A stretch of 64,000 nucleotides of DNA. It comes from Lentzea kentuckyensis (GTDB taxonomy: Bacteria; Actinomycetota; Actinomycetes; Mycobacteriales; Pseudonocardiaceae). Each line of letters opens with the position of its first letter. Position 1 is the stretch's first letter. A model generated the notes under the pieces. That model made no database searches, had not been told where the DNA came from, and saw only the letters and a program-made list of their open reading frames with translations. The DNA is taken from contig NZ_MUYM01000002.1 of NCBI RefSeq assembly GCF_002150765.1, positions 43,887 to 107,886 of the forward strand, written 5' to 3'. This document shows, piece by piece, positions 48,336-57,260 of this stretch. The translations under genes and the position numbers were made by a program.

Positions 48336-49403
48336 CTAAGCATCCGTCGAGAAGCGCACGCCGGCCTCGGGCAGCACCACGCCCGGCCAGACCCGCGCTC
48401 CACCGATGAGCTCGCAACGCGCGCCGATCACGGCCGAGTCGCCGACCACCGCGTCCCGCAGCACCGCGCCGGCCTGCACCAGCGCGCCCGCGCCGACGAT
48501 CGAGCGCTCCACGACCGCGTTCTCGCCGACGACCGCGCCGTCGAACAGGATCGCGCCGTCGAGCACCGCGCCTTCCGCCACCGTGCACTGAGCACCGACG
48601 ACCGAGCCGCCGCGGACCGTCGCACCCTCGTGCACCGCGGAGCCTTCGAGCACCAGGAAGTCGCCGGGCTGTGCGACGGCGGCCGAGGGTGCGACGCCCC
48701 GGACCAGGTCCGCCGAGCCCTGCACGAACGCCTCTGGCTTGCCCAGGTCGAGCCAGTACGTGGCGTCGACGTGGCCCTGCAACCTGCGCCCCGCCTCCAG
48801 CAGGCCGGGGAACGTCTCGCGCTCCACCGACACCGGGCGACCGGCGGGGATGGCGTCGATCACCTCGCGCCGGAAGACGTAGCAACCGGCGTTGATCTGG
48901 TCGGTCGGCGGGTTCTCGGTCTTCTCCAGGAACGCCTGCACGCGGCCCTCGTCGTCGGTCGGCACGCAGCCGAACGCCCGCGGGTCGGCCACCTTCACCA
49001 GGTGCAGCGTGACGTCCGCCTCGTGCTTGCGGTGCGTGTCGACGATGCCCGTCAGGTCGACCCCCGAAAGGATGTCGCCGTTGAAGACCATCACGTCGGG
49101 TTCGCGCAGTTTGTCGGCCACGTTGCGGATCGCGCCGGCGGTGTCGAGCGGAACCTCCTCGACCACGTACTCGAGTTCGAGGCCGAGCCTCGAACCGTCA
49201 CCGAAGTACTCCTCGAACACCTCGGCCTTGTAGGAAGTGCCGAGCACCACGTGAGTGATGCCGGCCTCCTTGATCCTCGACAGCAGGTGCGTCAAAAATG
49301 GCACCCCCGCGGTCGGGAGCATGGGTTTGGGAGCGGACAGGGTCAGCGGGCGAAGACGGGTGCCCTTGCCCCCGACCAGCACCACAGCTTCGACGCCGTG
49401 CAC
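48336..49403 (-). CDS. Sugar-nucleotide pyrophosphorylase (mannose-1-phosphate guanylyltransferase type)
   Basis: 355 residues. N-terminal Rossmann-like nucleotidyltransferase with VVLVGGKGTRLRPLTLSAPKPM (residues 5-26; stated by its motif GGKGTRLRPLT) and VFNGDILSG. The C-terminal left-handed beta-helix of hexapeptide repeats has many VG/AVV turns from about 260. It matches the Rv3264c type, which forms GDP-mannose from mannose-1-phosphate and GTP; an NTP-glucose or dTDP-sugar activity is not excluded. Start GTG at 49403 with cggaggagg upstream. Linked functionally with manA/manB. Confidence 0.88.
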   Translation of the reverse strand: MHGVEAVVLVGGKGTRLRPLTLSAPKPMLPTAGVPFLTHLLSRIKEAGITHVVLGTSYKAEVFEEYFGDGSRLGLELEYVVEEVPLDTAGAIRNVADKLREPDVMVFNGDILSGVDLTGIVDTHRKHEADVTLHLVKVADPRAFGCVPTDDEGRVQAFLEKTENPPTDQINAGCYVFRREVIDAIPAGRPVSVERETFPGLLEAGRRLQGHVDATYWLDLGKPEAFVQGSADLVRGVAPSAAVAQPGDFLVLEGSAVHEGATVRGGSVVGAQCTVAEGAVLDGAILFDGAVVGENAVVERSIVGAGALVQAGAVLRDAVVGDSAVIGARCELIGGARVWPGVVLPEAGVRFSTDA

Positions 49404-49504
49404 CTTTTTCCTCCTCCGCGTTACGGCAAGCCGTTCGACGGAATACTCTGACACGAAGCAGATCGTCATACGGGATCTGGTCCCGGCAAGGAGCTAAATC
49501 CGAC

Positions 49505-49882
49505 ATGGACCCCCGCGACCGGGCCGACGCCATGCTTGCCCGCGCCCGCGCACGTGGGCGGCACATCGTGACGCCGGACAACATGACGTCCCCGATGGAC
49601 GCGTCCGACACCCAGCAGGTCCCTCGCACGCTGGTCAACGCCATGGACCCGCGCCGCGACCCGGACTCGACGATGATCCTCAGCCCCCACCAGATGGGGC
49701 AGCAGGCAGCACCCCGGCCGCCGCAGCAGCAGCCCATGCCGACCCAGCCGATGCCGGTGCAGGCGGGCCCGGTGGATGACGCGGAGATCACTCAGGTCGT
49801 GCAGCCGGGTGTGATCCCGACCGTGTCCAACCACCAGCAGACGCGGGGCTCGCTTTCGCAGCGCCTCAGCGGAGACATGTAG
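49505..49882 (+). CDS. Hypothetical Gln/Pro-rich protein
   Basis: 125 residues, unrecognised. N-terminus MDPRDRADAMLARARARGRHIVTPDN is helical and basic, then a flexible Met/Pro/Gln-rich part (PPQQQPMPTQPMPVQ). Ends QTRGSLSQRLSGDM. ATG at 49505, preceded by gcaaggagc. It overlaps no other gene, ends 3 bp from the convergent GT2 gene, and diverges from the pyrophosphorylase. I recall similar short proteins beside this gene in Pseudonocardiaceae, but the function is unknown. Confidence 0.65.
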   Translation: MDPRDRADAMLARARARGRHIVTPDNMTSPMDASDTQQVPRTLVNAMDPRRDPDSTMILSPHQMGQQAAPRPPQQQPMPTQPMPVQAGPVDDAEITQVVQPGVIPTVSNHQQTRGSLSQRLSGDM

Positions 49883-49885
49883 AGG

Positions 49886-50806
49886 TCAGCGACCGGCCCA
49901 CTCGCGCCACACGACCCCGCGGGCGATCTTCGCGCGGGTGCCGATCACGAGCCGTTGCACGAGCGTCGCGGGCATCCTGATCAGGATCTCGCCGAGCACC
50001 CGCAGCCGCAGCCGCAGCCTGAAGTTGGCCGCGTCCGGAACGTCCTTGCGCACCGGCAGCAGCGTGGTGATCGCCACAAATCGCGCCAGTTCGCGCACCG
50101 CCACCGAAAAGGGAGCGCACCGCAGCAGCATGAGCAGCCGGTTGCGCTCGTTCCAGCGGTGGAACAGCGTCGAACCCGGCCGCGTGCTGGCGCCGTGCCG
50201 ATGCCGCACCCGCGCCGGTCCGACGGAGATCACCCGGTGCCCGGCCAGCCGCAACCGCCAGGCCGTGTCGGTGTCCTCGTAGTAGCAGAAGAAGCCGGCC
50301 GGTACGCCGCCGGCAGCGCGCAGCTCGGACGTCCGCATCAGCGCGGCACCACCGCAGAACCCGAACACCTCACGACCGGCGAGCACCACGTCCTTGCCGT
50401 GGCCGTCCGCGGTCAGGGCCACGCCGACGGACTGCGTCGAGCCGTCCGTGAGCAGGATCGACGACGTCGCGGCCGCCGCACCGGGGTCGGCTTCGAGAGC
50501 GCTCTCCAGCTCGGCCAGCCAGGACGGGTCCGGCACCGCGTCGTCGTTGAGCCACGCGACGTACGGGGTGTCGACCTGGTCGAGAACGGCGGCGAGCCCG
50601 CCCGCGTAACCGAGGTTGCGCGGCAGCCGGACGACGTCATGTCCGCCGGAGTGTCCGCTGATCAGCGCGGCTGTGCCGTCGTCGGACGCGTTGTCGACGA
50701 CGATCGTCCGATGTGGACTCTTCTGGGCCGAGAGGGCGTCCAGGCACGCCGTGATGTGGTCACGGCCGCGCCACGTCACGACCACCACGGTGCTGAGTGC
50801 CGACAC
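49886..50806 (-). CDS. GT2 glycosyltransferase (rhamnosyltransferase-like)
   Basis: 306 residues. VVVVTWRGRDHI, IVVDNASDDGT, LPRNLGYAGGLAAVL, WLNDDAVPD (DDA metal site), FCYYEDTDTAWRLR. Family 2 enzyme similar to wbbL-like rhamnosyltransferases. No membrane domain, so cytosolic or peripheral, using dTDP-rhamnose or another nucleotide sugar. GTG start at 50806; only 20 bp separate it from the divergent GT4 gene, with taccgt at 50816-50821 (minus) as a likely -10 for near-leaderless transcription. Confidence 0.86.
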   Translation of the reverse strand: MSALSTVVVVTWRGRDHITACLDALSAQKSPHRTIVVDNASDDGTAALISGHSGGHDVVRLPRNLGYAGGLAAVLDQVDTPYVAWLNDDAVPDPSWLAELESALEADPGAAAATSSILLTDGSTQSVGVALTADGHGKDVVLAGREVFGFCGGAALMRTSELRAAGGVPAGFFCYYEDTDTAWRLRLAGHRVISVGPARVRHRHGASTRPGSTLFHRWNERNRLLMLLRCAPFSVAVRELARFVAITTLLPVRKDVPDAANFRLRLRLRVLGEILIRMPATLVQRLVIGTRAKIARGVVWREWAGR

Positions 50807-50826
50807 GGCGTGAGACGGTACGCGAC

Positions 50827-51798
50827 GTGCCCGAGCTAGTAGTGCTGACCGAGCAACTCAACGCACCCGTCCCCGGCGGCACCGGCCGCTACACGGCGGA
50901 ACTGCTCAAGGCGTTGGCCCAGACCGCGCCGGACGGCTGGTCCGTGACCACCGCCGCGACCGCCGGCGCGGACCGCGTGATCAGGGTGCCGCGCCGGGTC
51001 CTGGTGGCGTTGTGGGAACGCGGGCTCCCGCCGAAGCTCGGCCGGCACGTGCACGCCCCGACGCCGCTCGCCCCGCTGCCGGGCGCGGTCGTCACGGTGC
51101 ACGACGTCGTTCCGTGGACGCACCCGGAAACGCTGACGCCGCGCGGGGTCGCGTGGCATCGCAAGGTCATCTCGAACGCTGCCCGGCAGGCACGGGCGTT
51201 GGTGGTGCCGACGCAGGCCGTGGCCGATCAACTGAGCGTGCATGTGCGGGTAGAAGTTCCGGTGCACGTGGTGCCCAACGGCGTCACGAAGCTCGTGGGC
51301 GGCAAACCCGGCGATCTTCCCGGACGGTACGTGCTCGCCATCGGCACGATCGAGCCGCGCAAGGGCTTCGACCTGTTGGTGCGGGCCACCGAACGGCTGA
51401 AGGTCCCGCTGGTCGTGATCGGGCCGCAGGGCTGGGGAAACGTCGACCTGCGGGCCAAGCACGTCACGTTGCTCGGCAAGGTGTCCGACGACCGGCTCGC
51501 CTCGGTGCTGGCCGGCGCGACGGTGCTCGCCGCACCCAGCCTGGCCGAGGGGTTCGGGCTGCCGATGCTCGAAGCGATGGCAGCGGGAGTGCCCGTCGTG
51601 CACTCCGACGACCCGGCTCTGGTGGAGGTCGCGGGCGGTGCTGGAACCGTCATCCGGCGGGGAGATCTGGCGTCGTTGACGGAAGGTTTGCGTGCCGTCC
51701 TGGCGGATCCTGGTCACACCGTCGAGGCCGGGATCACTCGCGCGAGTGAGTTCACCTGGGAAAAGACTGCGCGGGGTGTCTGGGACACACACGCTTAA
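50827..51798 (+). CDS. GT4 glycosyltransferase
   Basis: 323 residues. Retaining GT-B enzyme: ELVVLTEQLNAPVPGGTGRYTAELL at the N-terminus, acceptor-side VHDVVPWTHPE, donor-side VLAIGTIEPRKGFDLLVRA and EGFGLPMLEAMAAGVPVV (the EX7E motif around residue 240). It lacks a membrane helix. Nucleotide sugar and acceptor unknown; GDP-mannose or dTDP-rhamnose is likely from context. GTG at 50827. First gene of the plus-strand cluster. Confidence 0.88.
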   Translation: MPELVVLTEQLNAPVPGGTGRYTAELLKALAQTAPDGWSVTTAATAGADRVIRVPRRVLVALWERGLPPKLGRHVHAPTPLAPLPGAVVTVHDVVPWTHPETLTPRGVAWHRKVISNAARQARALVVPTQAVADQLSVHVRVEVPVHVVPNGVTKLVGGKPGDLPGRYVLAIGTIEPRKGFDLLVRATERLKVPLVVIGPQGWGNVDLRAKHVTLLGKVSDDRLASVLAGATVLAAPSLAEGFGLPMLEAMAAGVPVVHSDDPALVEVAGGAGTVIRRGDLASLTEGLRAVLADPGHTVEAGITRASEFTWEKTARGVWDTHA

Positions 51799-51843
51799 CG
51801 ATCGGATTAGCGCATTCCTGCTTAACGCATTAGCAAATGACAT

Positions 51844-51858
51844 TACGCTAGCTGATCG
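51844..51858 (+). promoter_or_regulatory. Probable leaderless promoter -10 of the second GT4 gene
   Basis: tacgct at 51844-51849 fits the actinobacterial -10 consensus TANNNT and lies 8 bp before the GTG start, leaving almost no leader. Just upstream, ttagcgcatt and ttaacgcatt form an imperfect direct repeat (period about 18 bp) in unusually AT-rich DNA. Confidence 0.45.
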
Positions 51859-53006
51859 TGCCGACTGTCGAACCCAGCGTGCTGATCGACGCCACCGCGG
51901 TTCCCGCAGACCGAGGTGGCGTCGGCCGTTACGTGGATTCGCTGGTCGCGGCGCTGGACGCGGACGGCGCCAGGCTGTCCGTCGTGTGTCAGCCCCGCGA
52001 CGTGGACCTGTTCACCAAGATCGCGCCGAACACCCGGATCGTGCGGGCCGCCGACGCCGTCGCCACCAGGACCGCGCGGCTGGCCTGGGAGCAGACGACG
52101 TTGCCGAGGCTGGTGCGGACCATGGGCATCGACGTCGTGCACTCGCCGCACTACACACTTCCGTTGGCCAGCAAGGCAGCGTCCGTCGTGACGCTGCACG
52201 ACGCCACGTTCTTCACCGACCCCGTGCTGCACTCGTCGGTGAAGGCGCGCTTCTTCCGCACGTGGACGCGTGCCTCGCTGAAGCGCGCCGAACTGTGCGT
52301 GGTGCCGTCCCAGGCGACCGCGGACGAACTGGTGCGCGTCGCCGGAGCGGAGAGACGGGTGCTGCACATCGCGCAGCACGGCGTCGACACCGAGCGGTTC
52401 CACCCGCCGTCACCGGACGAGATCATGGCGGTGCGGACGACGTTGTCGTTGGGGGACACGCCTTACGTGGCGTTCCTCGGCGCGTTGGAACCGCGCAAGA
52501 ACGTCCCGGCGCTGATCCGCGGATTCGCCCAGGCCATGGTCGGGCGCGCGAACCCGCCCGCGCTGGTGCTCGCCGGTCAGCCCGGCTGGGACAGCCAGGT
52601 CGAGCGGGCGCTCGACTCCGTCCCGCACCGCATCCGCGTGATCCGGGCGGGCTACCTGCCGTTCGAACAGCTCGCCGGCTTCCTCGGCGGCGCCGAGATG
52701 GTCGCCTACCCGTCGCTCGGCGAGGGCTTCGGCCTGCCGGTGCTCGAGGCCATGGCGTGCGGCGCCTGCGTGCTCACCACCCGAAGACTGTCGCTGCCGG
52801 AGGTCGGTGGTGAGGCGGTCGCGTACTGCGGTGTCGGAGCGGGGGACATCGCGGCCGCGATCGCCGATCTTTTGGACGACCCGGCCCGTCGCGCGGCCCT
52901 CGCCGCGTCGGGCCAGCAGCGTGCGAAGGACTTCTCCTGGGCGGTCAGCGCGGACCGGCACCGGCTGGCGTACGAGAGGGCGGCGCTGGTGCGTCGCCGC
53001 CGCTGA
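51858..53006 (+). CDS. GT4 glycosyltransferase
   Basis: 382 residues, retaining GT-B fold. SVLIDATAVPADRGGVGRYVDSL at the start, VVTLHDATFF, VAFLGALEPRKNVPALIRGF, and GYLPFEQLAGFLGGAEMVAYPSLGEGFGLPVLEAMACG (EX7E around 298). Typical mannosyl- or similar transferase. GTG start at 51858 directly after a -10-like box. Stop at 53006, 5 bp before wbbL, so the two are coupled. Sequence relation to the 50827 and 57253 enzymes is clear but distant. Confidence 0.9.
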   Translation: MPTVEPSVLIDATAVPADRGGVGRYVDSLVAALDADGARLSVVCQPRDVDLFTKIAPNTRIVRAADAVATRTARLAWEQTTLPRLVRTMGIDVVHSPHYTLPLASKAASVVTLHDATFFTDPVLHSSVKARFFRTWTRASLKRAELCVVPSQATADELVRVAGAERRVLHIAQHGVDTERFHPPSPDEIMAVRTTLSLGDTPYVAFLGALEPRKNVPALIRGFAQAMVGRANPPALVLAGQPGWDSQVERALDSVPHRIRVIRAGYLPFEQLAGFLGGAEMVAYPSLGEGFGLPVLEAMACGACVLTTRRLSLPEVGGEAVAYCGVGAGDIAAAIADLLDDPARRAALAASGQQRAKDFSWAVSADRHRLAYERAALVRRRR

Positions 53007-53011
53007 CTACT

Positions 53012-53869
53012 GTGACGCGCGTGAACTACGGCGACGGACTTGGTGTCGTGACGGTCACGTACTCGCCGGGCGAGACGCTGGAACCGTTCGTGGACACCCT
53101 CGCGAAGGCGACCACCCGCTCGGTGCAGGTGATCCTCGCCGACAACGGTTCCACCGACGGCGTGCCCGAGAAGGTCGCGGCAGAACGGCAGCACGTCACG
53201 TTCGTGCCGACCGGGGGCAACCTCGGCTACGGCGGCGGGGCGAACCGCGGGGTCGCGGCGCTGGGCCAGGACGTCGGCTGGGTGCTGATCTCCAATCCGG
53301 ACATCGAGTTCGCCCCCGGCAGCATCGACACGATGATCGAGGCCGCCGCCCGCTGGCCGCGCGGCGGGATGTTCGGGCCGCTGATCCGCGAACCCAACGG
53401 CGAGGTCTACCCGTCGGCCCGGCTGCTGCCGTCGATCGGCCGTGGTGTCGGGCACGCGCTGTTCGGCGCGGTGTGGAAGTCGAACCCGTGGACGAAGGCG
53501 TACCGGCAGGAGAAGGCGCCGGTCGAGCGGACCGCCGGGTGGCTGTCCGGCAGCTGCTTCCTGATGCGGCGCGAGGCGTTCGACTCGGTCAAGGGCTTCG
53601 ACGAGCGCTACTTCATGTACTTCGAGGACGTGGACCTCGGTGAGCGGGTCGGCAAGGCCGGCTGGCAGAACGTCTACGTGCCGGACGCCGAGGTCACGCA
53701 CATCGGCGGGCACTCCACCGCGCGGTCTTCCGACCGGATGCTGCGCGAACACCACCGCAGCGCGTACCGGTACCTGGCCGACCGGCACCAGGGCGTGCTG
53801 TGGGCGCCGTTCCGGGTGCTGCTCAAGGCCGGGCTGACGTTGCGGGTGAAGCTCCTGACTCGGGGGTAG
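53012..53869 (+). CDS. wbbL: WbbL, decaprenyl-diphospho-GlcNAc rhamnosyltransferase
   Basis: 285 residues. Adds L-rhamnose from dTDP-Rha to GlcNAc-diphospho-decaprenol, making the linker between peptidoglycan and arabinogalactan. GT2 motifs: VTVTYSPG, LADNGSTDG, GNLGYGGGANRG, NPDIEF, WLSGSCFLMRREAF, FMYFEDVDLGERVGKAGW. The pattern and length match mycobacterial WbbL1 closely, including PSARLLPSIGRG and HSTARSSD. GTG at 53012 (or 53021). Works with RmlB/RmlD encoded at 58.6-60.4 kb. Confidence 0.92.
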   Translation: MTRVNYGDGLGVVTVTYSPGETLEPFVDTLAKATTRSVQVILADNGSTDGVPEKVAAERQHVTFVPTGGNLGYGGGANRGVAALGQDVGWVLISNPDIEFAPGSIDTMIEAAARWPRGGMFGPLIREPNGEVYPSARLLPSIGRGVGHALFGAVWKSNPWTKAYRQEKAPVERTAGWLSGSCFLMRREAFDSVKGFDERYFMYFEDVDLGERVGKAGWQNVYVPDAEVTHIGGHSTARSSDRMLREHHRSAYRYLADRHQGVLWAPFRVLLKAGLTLRVKLLTRG

Positions 53870-53913
53870 CGCCGCCGTCGCGCAGCCCGCAGCCGCCGTC
53901 CCCATGCTGCGCC

Positions 53914-53964
53914 GCACGCGGGGACCTTTCGTACTCGCATACGACACGAAAGCTCCCCGCGTGC
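53914..53964. repeat. Hairpin repeat, copy 1
   Basis: The arms gcacgcggggacctttcgt (53914-53932) and the complementary 53946-53964 pair over 19 bp with one mismatch, with a 13-bp loop. Copy 2 at 54033-54083 uses nearly the same arms. Likely a 3'-end or terminator element of wbbL, or a dispersed intergenic repeat. Confidence 0.85.
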
Positions 53965-54032
53965 ACTCCAGAACGGCGGATTCGCCGACCCGTCGACTGC
54001 GAGCGAGCCGCCTGCCACACGCGCGTCGAAGT

Positions 54033-54083
54033 GCACGCGGGGAGCTTTCGTGCACTCTGACGGCACGAAAGGACCCCGCGTGC
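54033..54083. repeat. Hairpin repeat, copy 2
   Basis: The arms gcacgcggggagctttcgtgc (54033-54053) and 54063-54083 pair over 21 bp with two adjacent mismatches, with a 9-bp loop. The mismatch positions are at the same place as the variable base in copy 1. Confidence 0.85.
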
Positions 54084-54203
54084 GCGGCAGGAACGCGGGG
54101 GGGTGATTCGGTGGGCCGGGCCTCTGGAACCGTTCCCGGTCGCAGGCGTCCTGATAGCGATGAAGCTCCTCGTTCCGATCGCTCTGGCCGTGCGCGGGCG
54201 GCC

Positions 54204-54755
54204 ATGAGGCGACCGATACCACTCATAGTGATCGGGCTCGCCGCGATCGCCGCCGCGGTCGTGCTGGGCGCGGTCGTGCCCGAGGGCTACCAGCTCGCGG
54301 TGCTGGTGCCCTCCTGCCTGCTCTCCTTCGCGTTCGCGTGGGGCGTCGGCAAGCTCGGCCCCGCGTGGCTGGTGCTGCCCGCGTTGATGGTCGCGATCCC
54401 CGGAACCGCGGTGCTGGTCGGCGACGGTCACCGCGCGTTGATGGACCTGCTCGGCACCCGCGAGACGTGCGTGATCAAGAGCGTCGAGGAGCTGCCGGGA
54501 CCGGACAACCCGGCGTACGCCCACCACATCACCTGCCCCGACGGCGCCGAGCTGCGGATCGTGGTGCTGGGCGAGCCGGACAAGCGAATGCAGCCTGGTC
54601 CGGCCACGCTGCTGCGGCATCCGGTCATGCGGCCGTTGCTCGCCGACCGCAACGACTGGTCCGGCGAGTGGGTCTTCGGAGTGCCGATCGCCATCCTGAT
54701 GCTGCTGATCTGTGCAACCACACTGCGGGCGCGCAGAGTGATGAGGCAGGCTTAG
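54204..54755 (+). CDS. Membrane protein, unknown function
   Basis: 183 residues. Hydrophobic segments at about 6-28, 30-50, 52-70 and 155-175 with a soluble loop of about 85 residues between (CVIKSVEELPGPDNPAYAHHITCPDG, two Cys). Likely an integral membrane protein; the loop side cannot be fixed from the sequence. ATG at 54204. It ends 3 bp before the GT2-GT4 fusion gene, so is probably coupled with it. No family recognised. Confidence 0.7.
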   Translation: MRRPIPLIVIGLAAIAAAVVLGAVVPEGYQLAVLVPSCLLSFAFAWGVGKLGPAWLVLPALMVAIPGTAVLVGDGHRALMDLLGTRETCVIKSVEELPGPDNPAYAHHITCPDGAELRIVVLGEPDKRMQPGPATLLRHPVMRPLLADRNDWSGEWVFGVPIAILMLLICATTLRARRVMRQA

Positions 54756-54758
54756 CGC

Positions 54759-57260
54759 GTGGATCGAGCCTCACTGCCCGTCGTCTCCGTCGTCGTCGTC
54801 AACTACCGCGGCGCGGAGGACACCGTCACCTGTGTGCGCGGCCTGGCCGAGGTCGACTACCCCACCGAGCTGTTGCAGGTGATCGTCGTCGACAACGAGG
54901 CGCACGACACCGCACGCCTGAAGTCGGAGCTGTCGGGCCTGCCCGGCGTCAAGATCGTCTCGGACGACCGGAACCTGGGCTTCGCGGGCGGCTGCAACCT
55001 CGGTGTCGAGTTCGCCACGGGTGACGTGCTCGCGTTCCTGAACAACGACGCGCGGCCGGACCGGAACTGGATCAGGGCAGCGATCAGGGTCTTCCACGCC
55101 GAGCCGTCCGTCGGCGCGGTGGCGAGCAAGGTGCTGGACTGGGACGGCAAGAAGATCGACTTCGTCGACGGCGGCCTGACCTGGTTCGGCATGGGCTACA
55201 AGCGGCACGTCGGCAAGGTCGACGACGGCAGCCACGACGCCCCGCGCGACGTGTTGTTCGGCACCGGCTCGGCGTTGTTCGTGCGGACGGCGCTGTACCG
55301 CGAGCTCGGCGGGTTCGACGCGCGGTTCTTCATGTTCTACGAGGACGTCGACCTCGGCTGGCGGCTGAACCTGCGCGGCTGGCGGGTCCGCTACGAGCCG
55401 GCGTCGCTCACGTTCCACCGCCACCACGCGTCGATGAGCTCGATCGATCACAGCCGCGAGCTGTACCTGTTGGAGCGCAACGCACTCGCGACGCTCTACA
55501 AGAACTTCTCCGACGAGACGCTCGCTCGCGTACTGCCCGCCGCCTTAGCTCTGGTGGTGCGCCGGGCGACGGCGCGCGGCGACATCGACGCCCGGCAGCT
55601 GGAGATCACGCGGCGGCCAGCGGACCCGGCAGAGGACCGGGCGCCCGCCGAGATCCCGCGCGGGTCGCTGGCCGGGTTCCTCGCGATCGACCAGTTCGTC
55701 GAGATGATGCCGGAACTGGCCGAGTCGCGGCGGATCGAGCAGGCGTCACGGCGGATGTCGGACGTCGACCTGGTTCCGTTGATGCGCAAGGCGTTGGAGC
55801 CCGCGTACGACATCGGGCGCTACATCGTGGCGCACGACATCCTGGTCGAGGCGCTCGGCATCGACGAGGTGTTCGGCAAGCCGCGCAAGATCCTGGTGAT
55901 CACCGGTGACGCGATCTCCGAGCGGATGGCCGGTCCGGCGATCCGCGCGTGGCACATGGCGGACGTGCTGTCCGGCGAGCACGAGGTGCGGCTGATCACG
56001 ACGAACCCGTTGTGCGACCCGCCGGACGCGCCGTTCGTCATCGAGGGCGTGAAGCTCAAGCAGCTGCCGGAGAACGTCCGCTGGGCCGACGTGATCGTGC
56101 TGCAGGGCCACGCGCTGGAGATGGCCGCGGAACTCAAGCAGCCCGGTTCCACCAAGATCGTGGTCTGCGACATCTACGACCCGATGCACCTGGAGCTGCT
56201 GGAGCAGGGCAAGGACGACAGCGACGAGAAGCGCGCCGCCGACCTGAAGAGCGTCACGCGGGTGCTGACGAACCAGCTGGAGCGCGGCGACTTCTTCCTG
56301 TGCGCGTCGGAACGGCAGCGGCACTTCTGGCTCGGCCACCTGGCCGCGCTGGGCCGGTTGACGCCGACGTTGTACGACAACGACCCCACGACCCAGTCGC
56401 TGCTCGGGATCGTCCCCTTCGGACTGTCGGGCAAGCCGCCGCAGCGGACCGGTCCGGCGATCAAGGGGGTCGTGCCCGGTGTCACGGACGCCGACAAGGT
56501 CGTGATCTGGGCCGGTGGCGTGTACTCGTGGTTCGACCCGCTGTCGTTGATCAAGGCGATGGACCACCTGCGGCAGCGGCAGCCGTCCGCGAAGCTGTAC
56601 TTCCTGGGCATGAAGCACCCGAACCCCGAGGTCCCGGACATGGACATCGCCGGCCAGACGCGGGCACTGTCCGCCGCGTTGGGGCTGACCGGCGAGCACG
56701 TGTTCTTCAACGACGGGTGGGTGCCCTACACCGAGCGGCAGAACTGGCTGCTCGACGCGAACTGCGGTGTCACCACGCACTACGAGCACGTGGAGACCAC
56801 GTTCGCGTTCCGCACACGGGTGCTCGACTACCTGTGGGCGGGGCTGCCGATCGTCACCACGTCCGGCGACTCGTTCGCGGATCTGGTGCTGCGCGAAGGT
56901 TTGGGCGTCGTGGTGCCGCCGGAGGACCCGGAGGCACTGGCCGACGCGCTGGAGAAGGTGCTCTACGACGAGGAGTTCGCGGCCGCGTGCCGTGAGCGCA
57001 TCGCCGTCGTCCGTGAAAGGTTCACCTGGGAGACGGCGCTCGCGCCGCTGGCGGAGTTCTGCCGCAACCCGAGGCCTGCCGCGGACCGTCTGTCGGGTTC
57101 CTCGCTGCTGGTGCGCGCACCAGGGCTGAGCACGACGGACAAGGTGAAGCGGGACCTGCGGCTGGTGCGCGAGTACCTGGACGCCGGTGGCCCGACCGAG
57201 TTGGCCAAGCGGGCGACGGGGCGTCTGCGCAAGATTGCGCGTGGTGGCAAGCATGGCTAG
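54759..57260 (+). CDS. GT2-GT4 fusion glycosyltransferase
   Basis: 833 residues with two catalytic modules. First GT2 (about 1-270): VVVNYRGAEDTVTC, LGFAGGCNLGVEFATGDVLAFLNNDARPD, FFMFYEDVDLGWRLN. After a helical linker (about 270-370) comes a GT4 (GT-B) module (about 380-790: KILVITGDAISERMAGPAIRAW, GGVYSWFDPLSLIKAMDHL, then YLWAGLPIVTTSGDSFADLV). No membrane span. Such bifunctional enzymes make two linkages in sequence on one acceptor. GTG start at 54759. It overlaps the next GT4 gene by 8 bp. Confidence 0.88.
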   Translation: MDRASLPVVSVVVVNYRGAEDTVTCVRGLAEVDYPTELLQVIVVDNEAHDTARLKSELSGLPGVKIVSDDRNLGFAGGCNLGVEFATGDVLAFLNNDARPDRNWIRAAIRVFHAEPSVGAVASKVLDWDGKKIDFVDGGLTWFGMGYKRHVGKVDDGSHDAPRDVLFGTGSALFVRTALYRELGGFDARFFMFYEDVDLGWRLNLRGWRVRYEPASLTFHRHHASMSSIDHSRELYLLERNALATLYKNFSDETLARVLPAALALVVRRATARGDIDARQLEITRRPADPAEDRAPAEIPRGSLAGFLAIDQFVEMMPELAESRRIEQASRRMSDVDLVPLMRKALEPAYDIGRYIVAHDILVEALGIDEVFGKPRKILVITGDAISERMAGPAIRAWHMADVLSGEHEVRLITTNPLCDPPDAPFVIEGVKLKQLPENVRWADVIVLQGHALEMAAELKQPGSTKIVVCDIYDPMHLELLEQGKDDSDEKRAADLKSVTRVLTNQLERGDFFLCASERQRHFWLGHLAALGRLTPTLYDNDPTTQSLLGIVPFGLSGKPPQRTGPAIKGVVPGVTDADKVVIWAGGVYSWFDPLSLIKAMDHLRQRQPSAKLYFLGMKHPNPEVPDMDIAGQTRALSAALGLTGEHVFFNDGWVPYTERQNWLLDANCGVTTHYEHVETTFAFRTRVLDYLWAGLPIVTTSGDSFADLVLREGLGVVVPPEDPEALADALEKVLYDEEFAAACRERIAVVRERFTWETALAPLAEFCRNPRPAADRLSGSSLLVRAPGLSTTDKVKRDLRLVREYLDAGGPTELAKRATGRLRKIARGGKHG

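Larger units (their letters stand above)
53870..54203. other. Intergenic region with tandem hairpins
   Basis: 334 bp between wbbL and the membrane-protein gene. Besides the two hairpins listed separately, it holds no convincing gene. The minus frame across it is low in information and interrupted by the repeats; the plus frame joins the next gene in frame but lacks a start signal. Confidence 0.5.

Noticed and set aside
52706-54226. Minus-strand frame across wbbL and the hairpins
   Set aside because: Repetitive, contains the hairpin arms translated, no domain; the plus-strand glycosyltransferases are clear.
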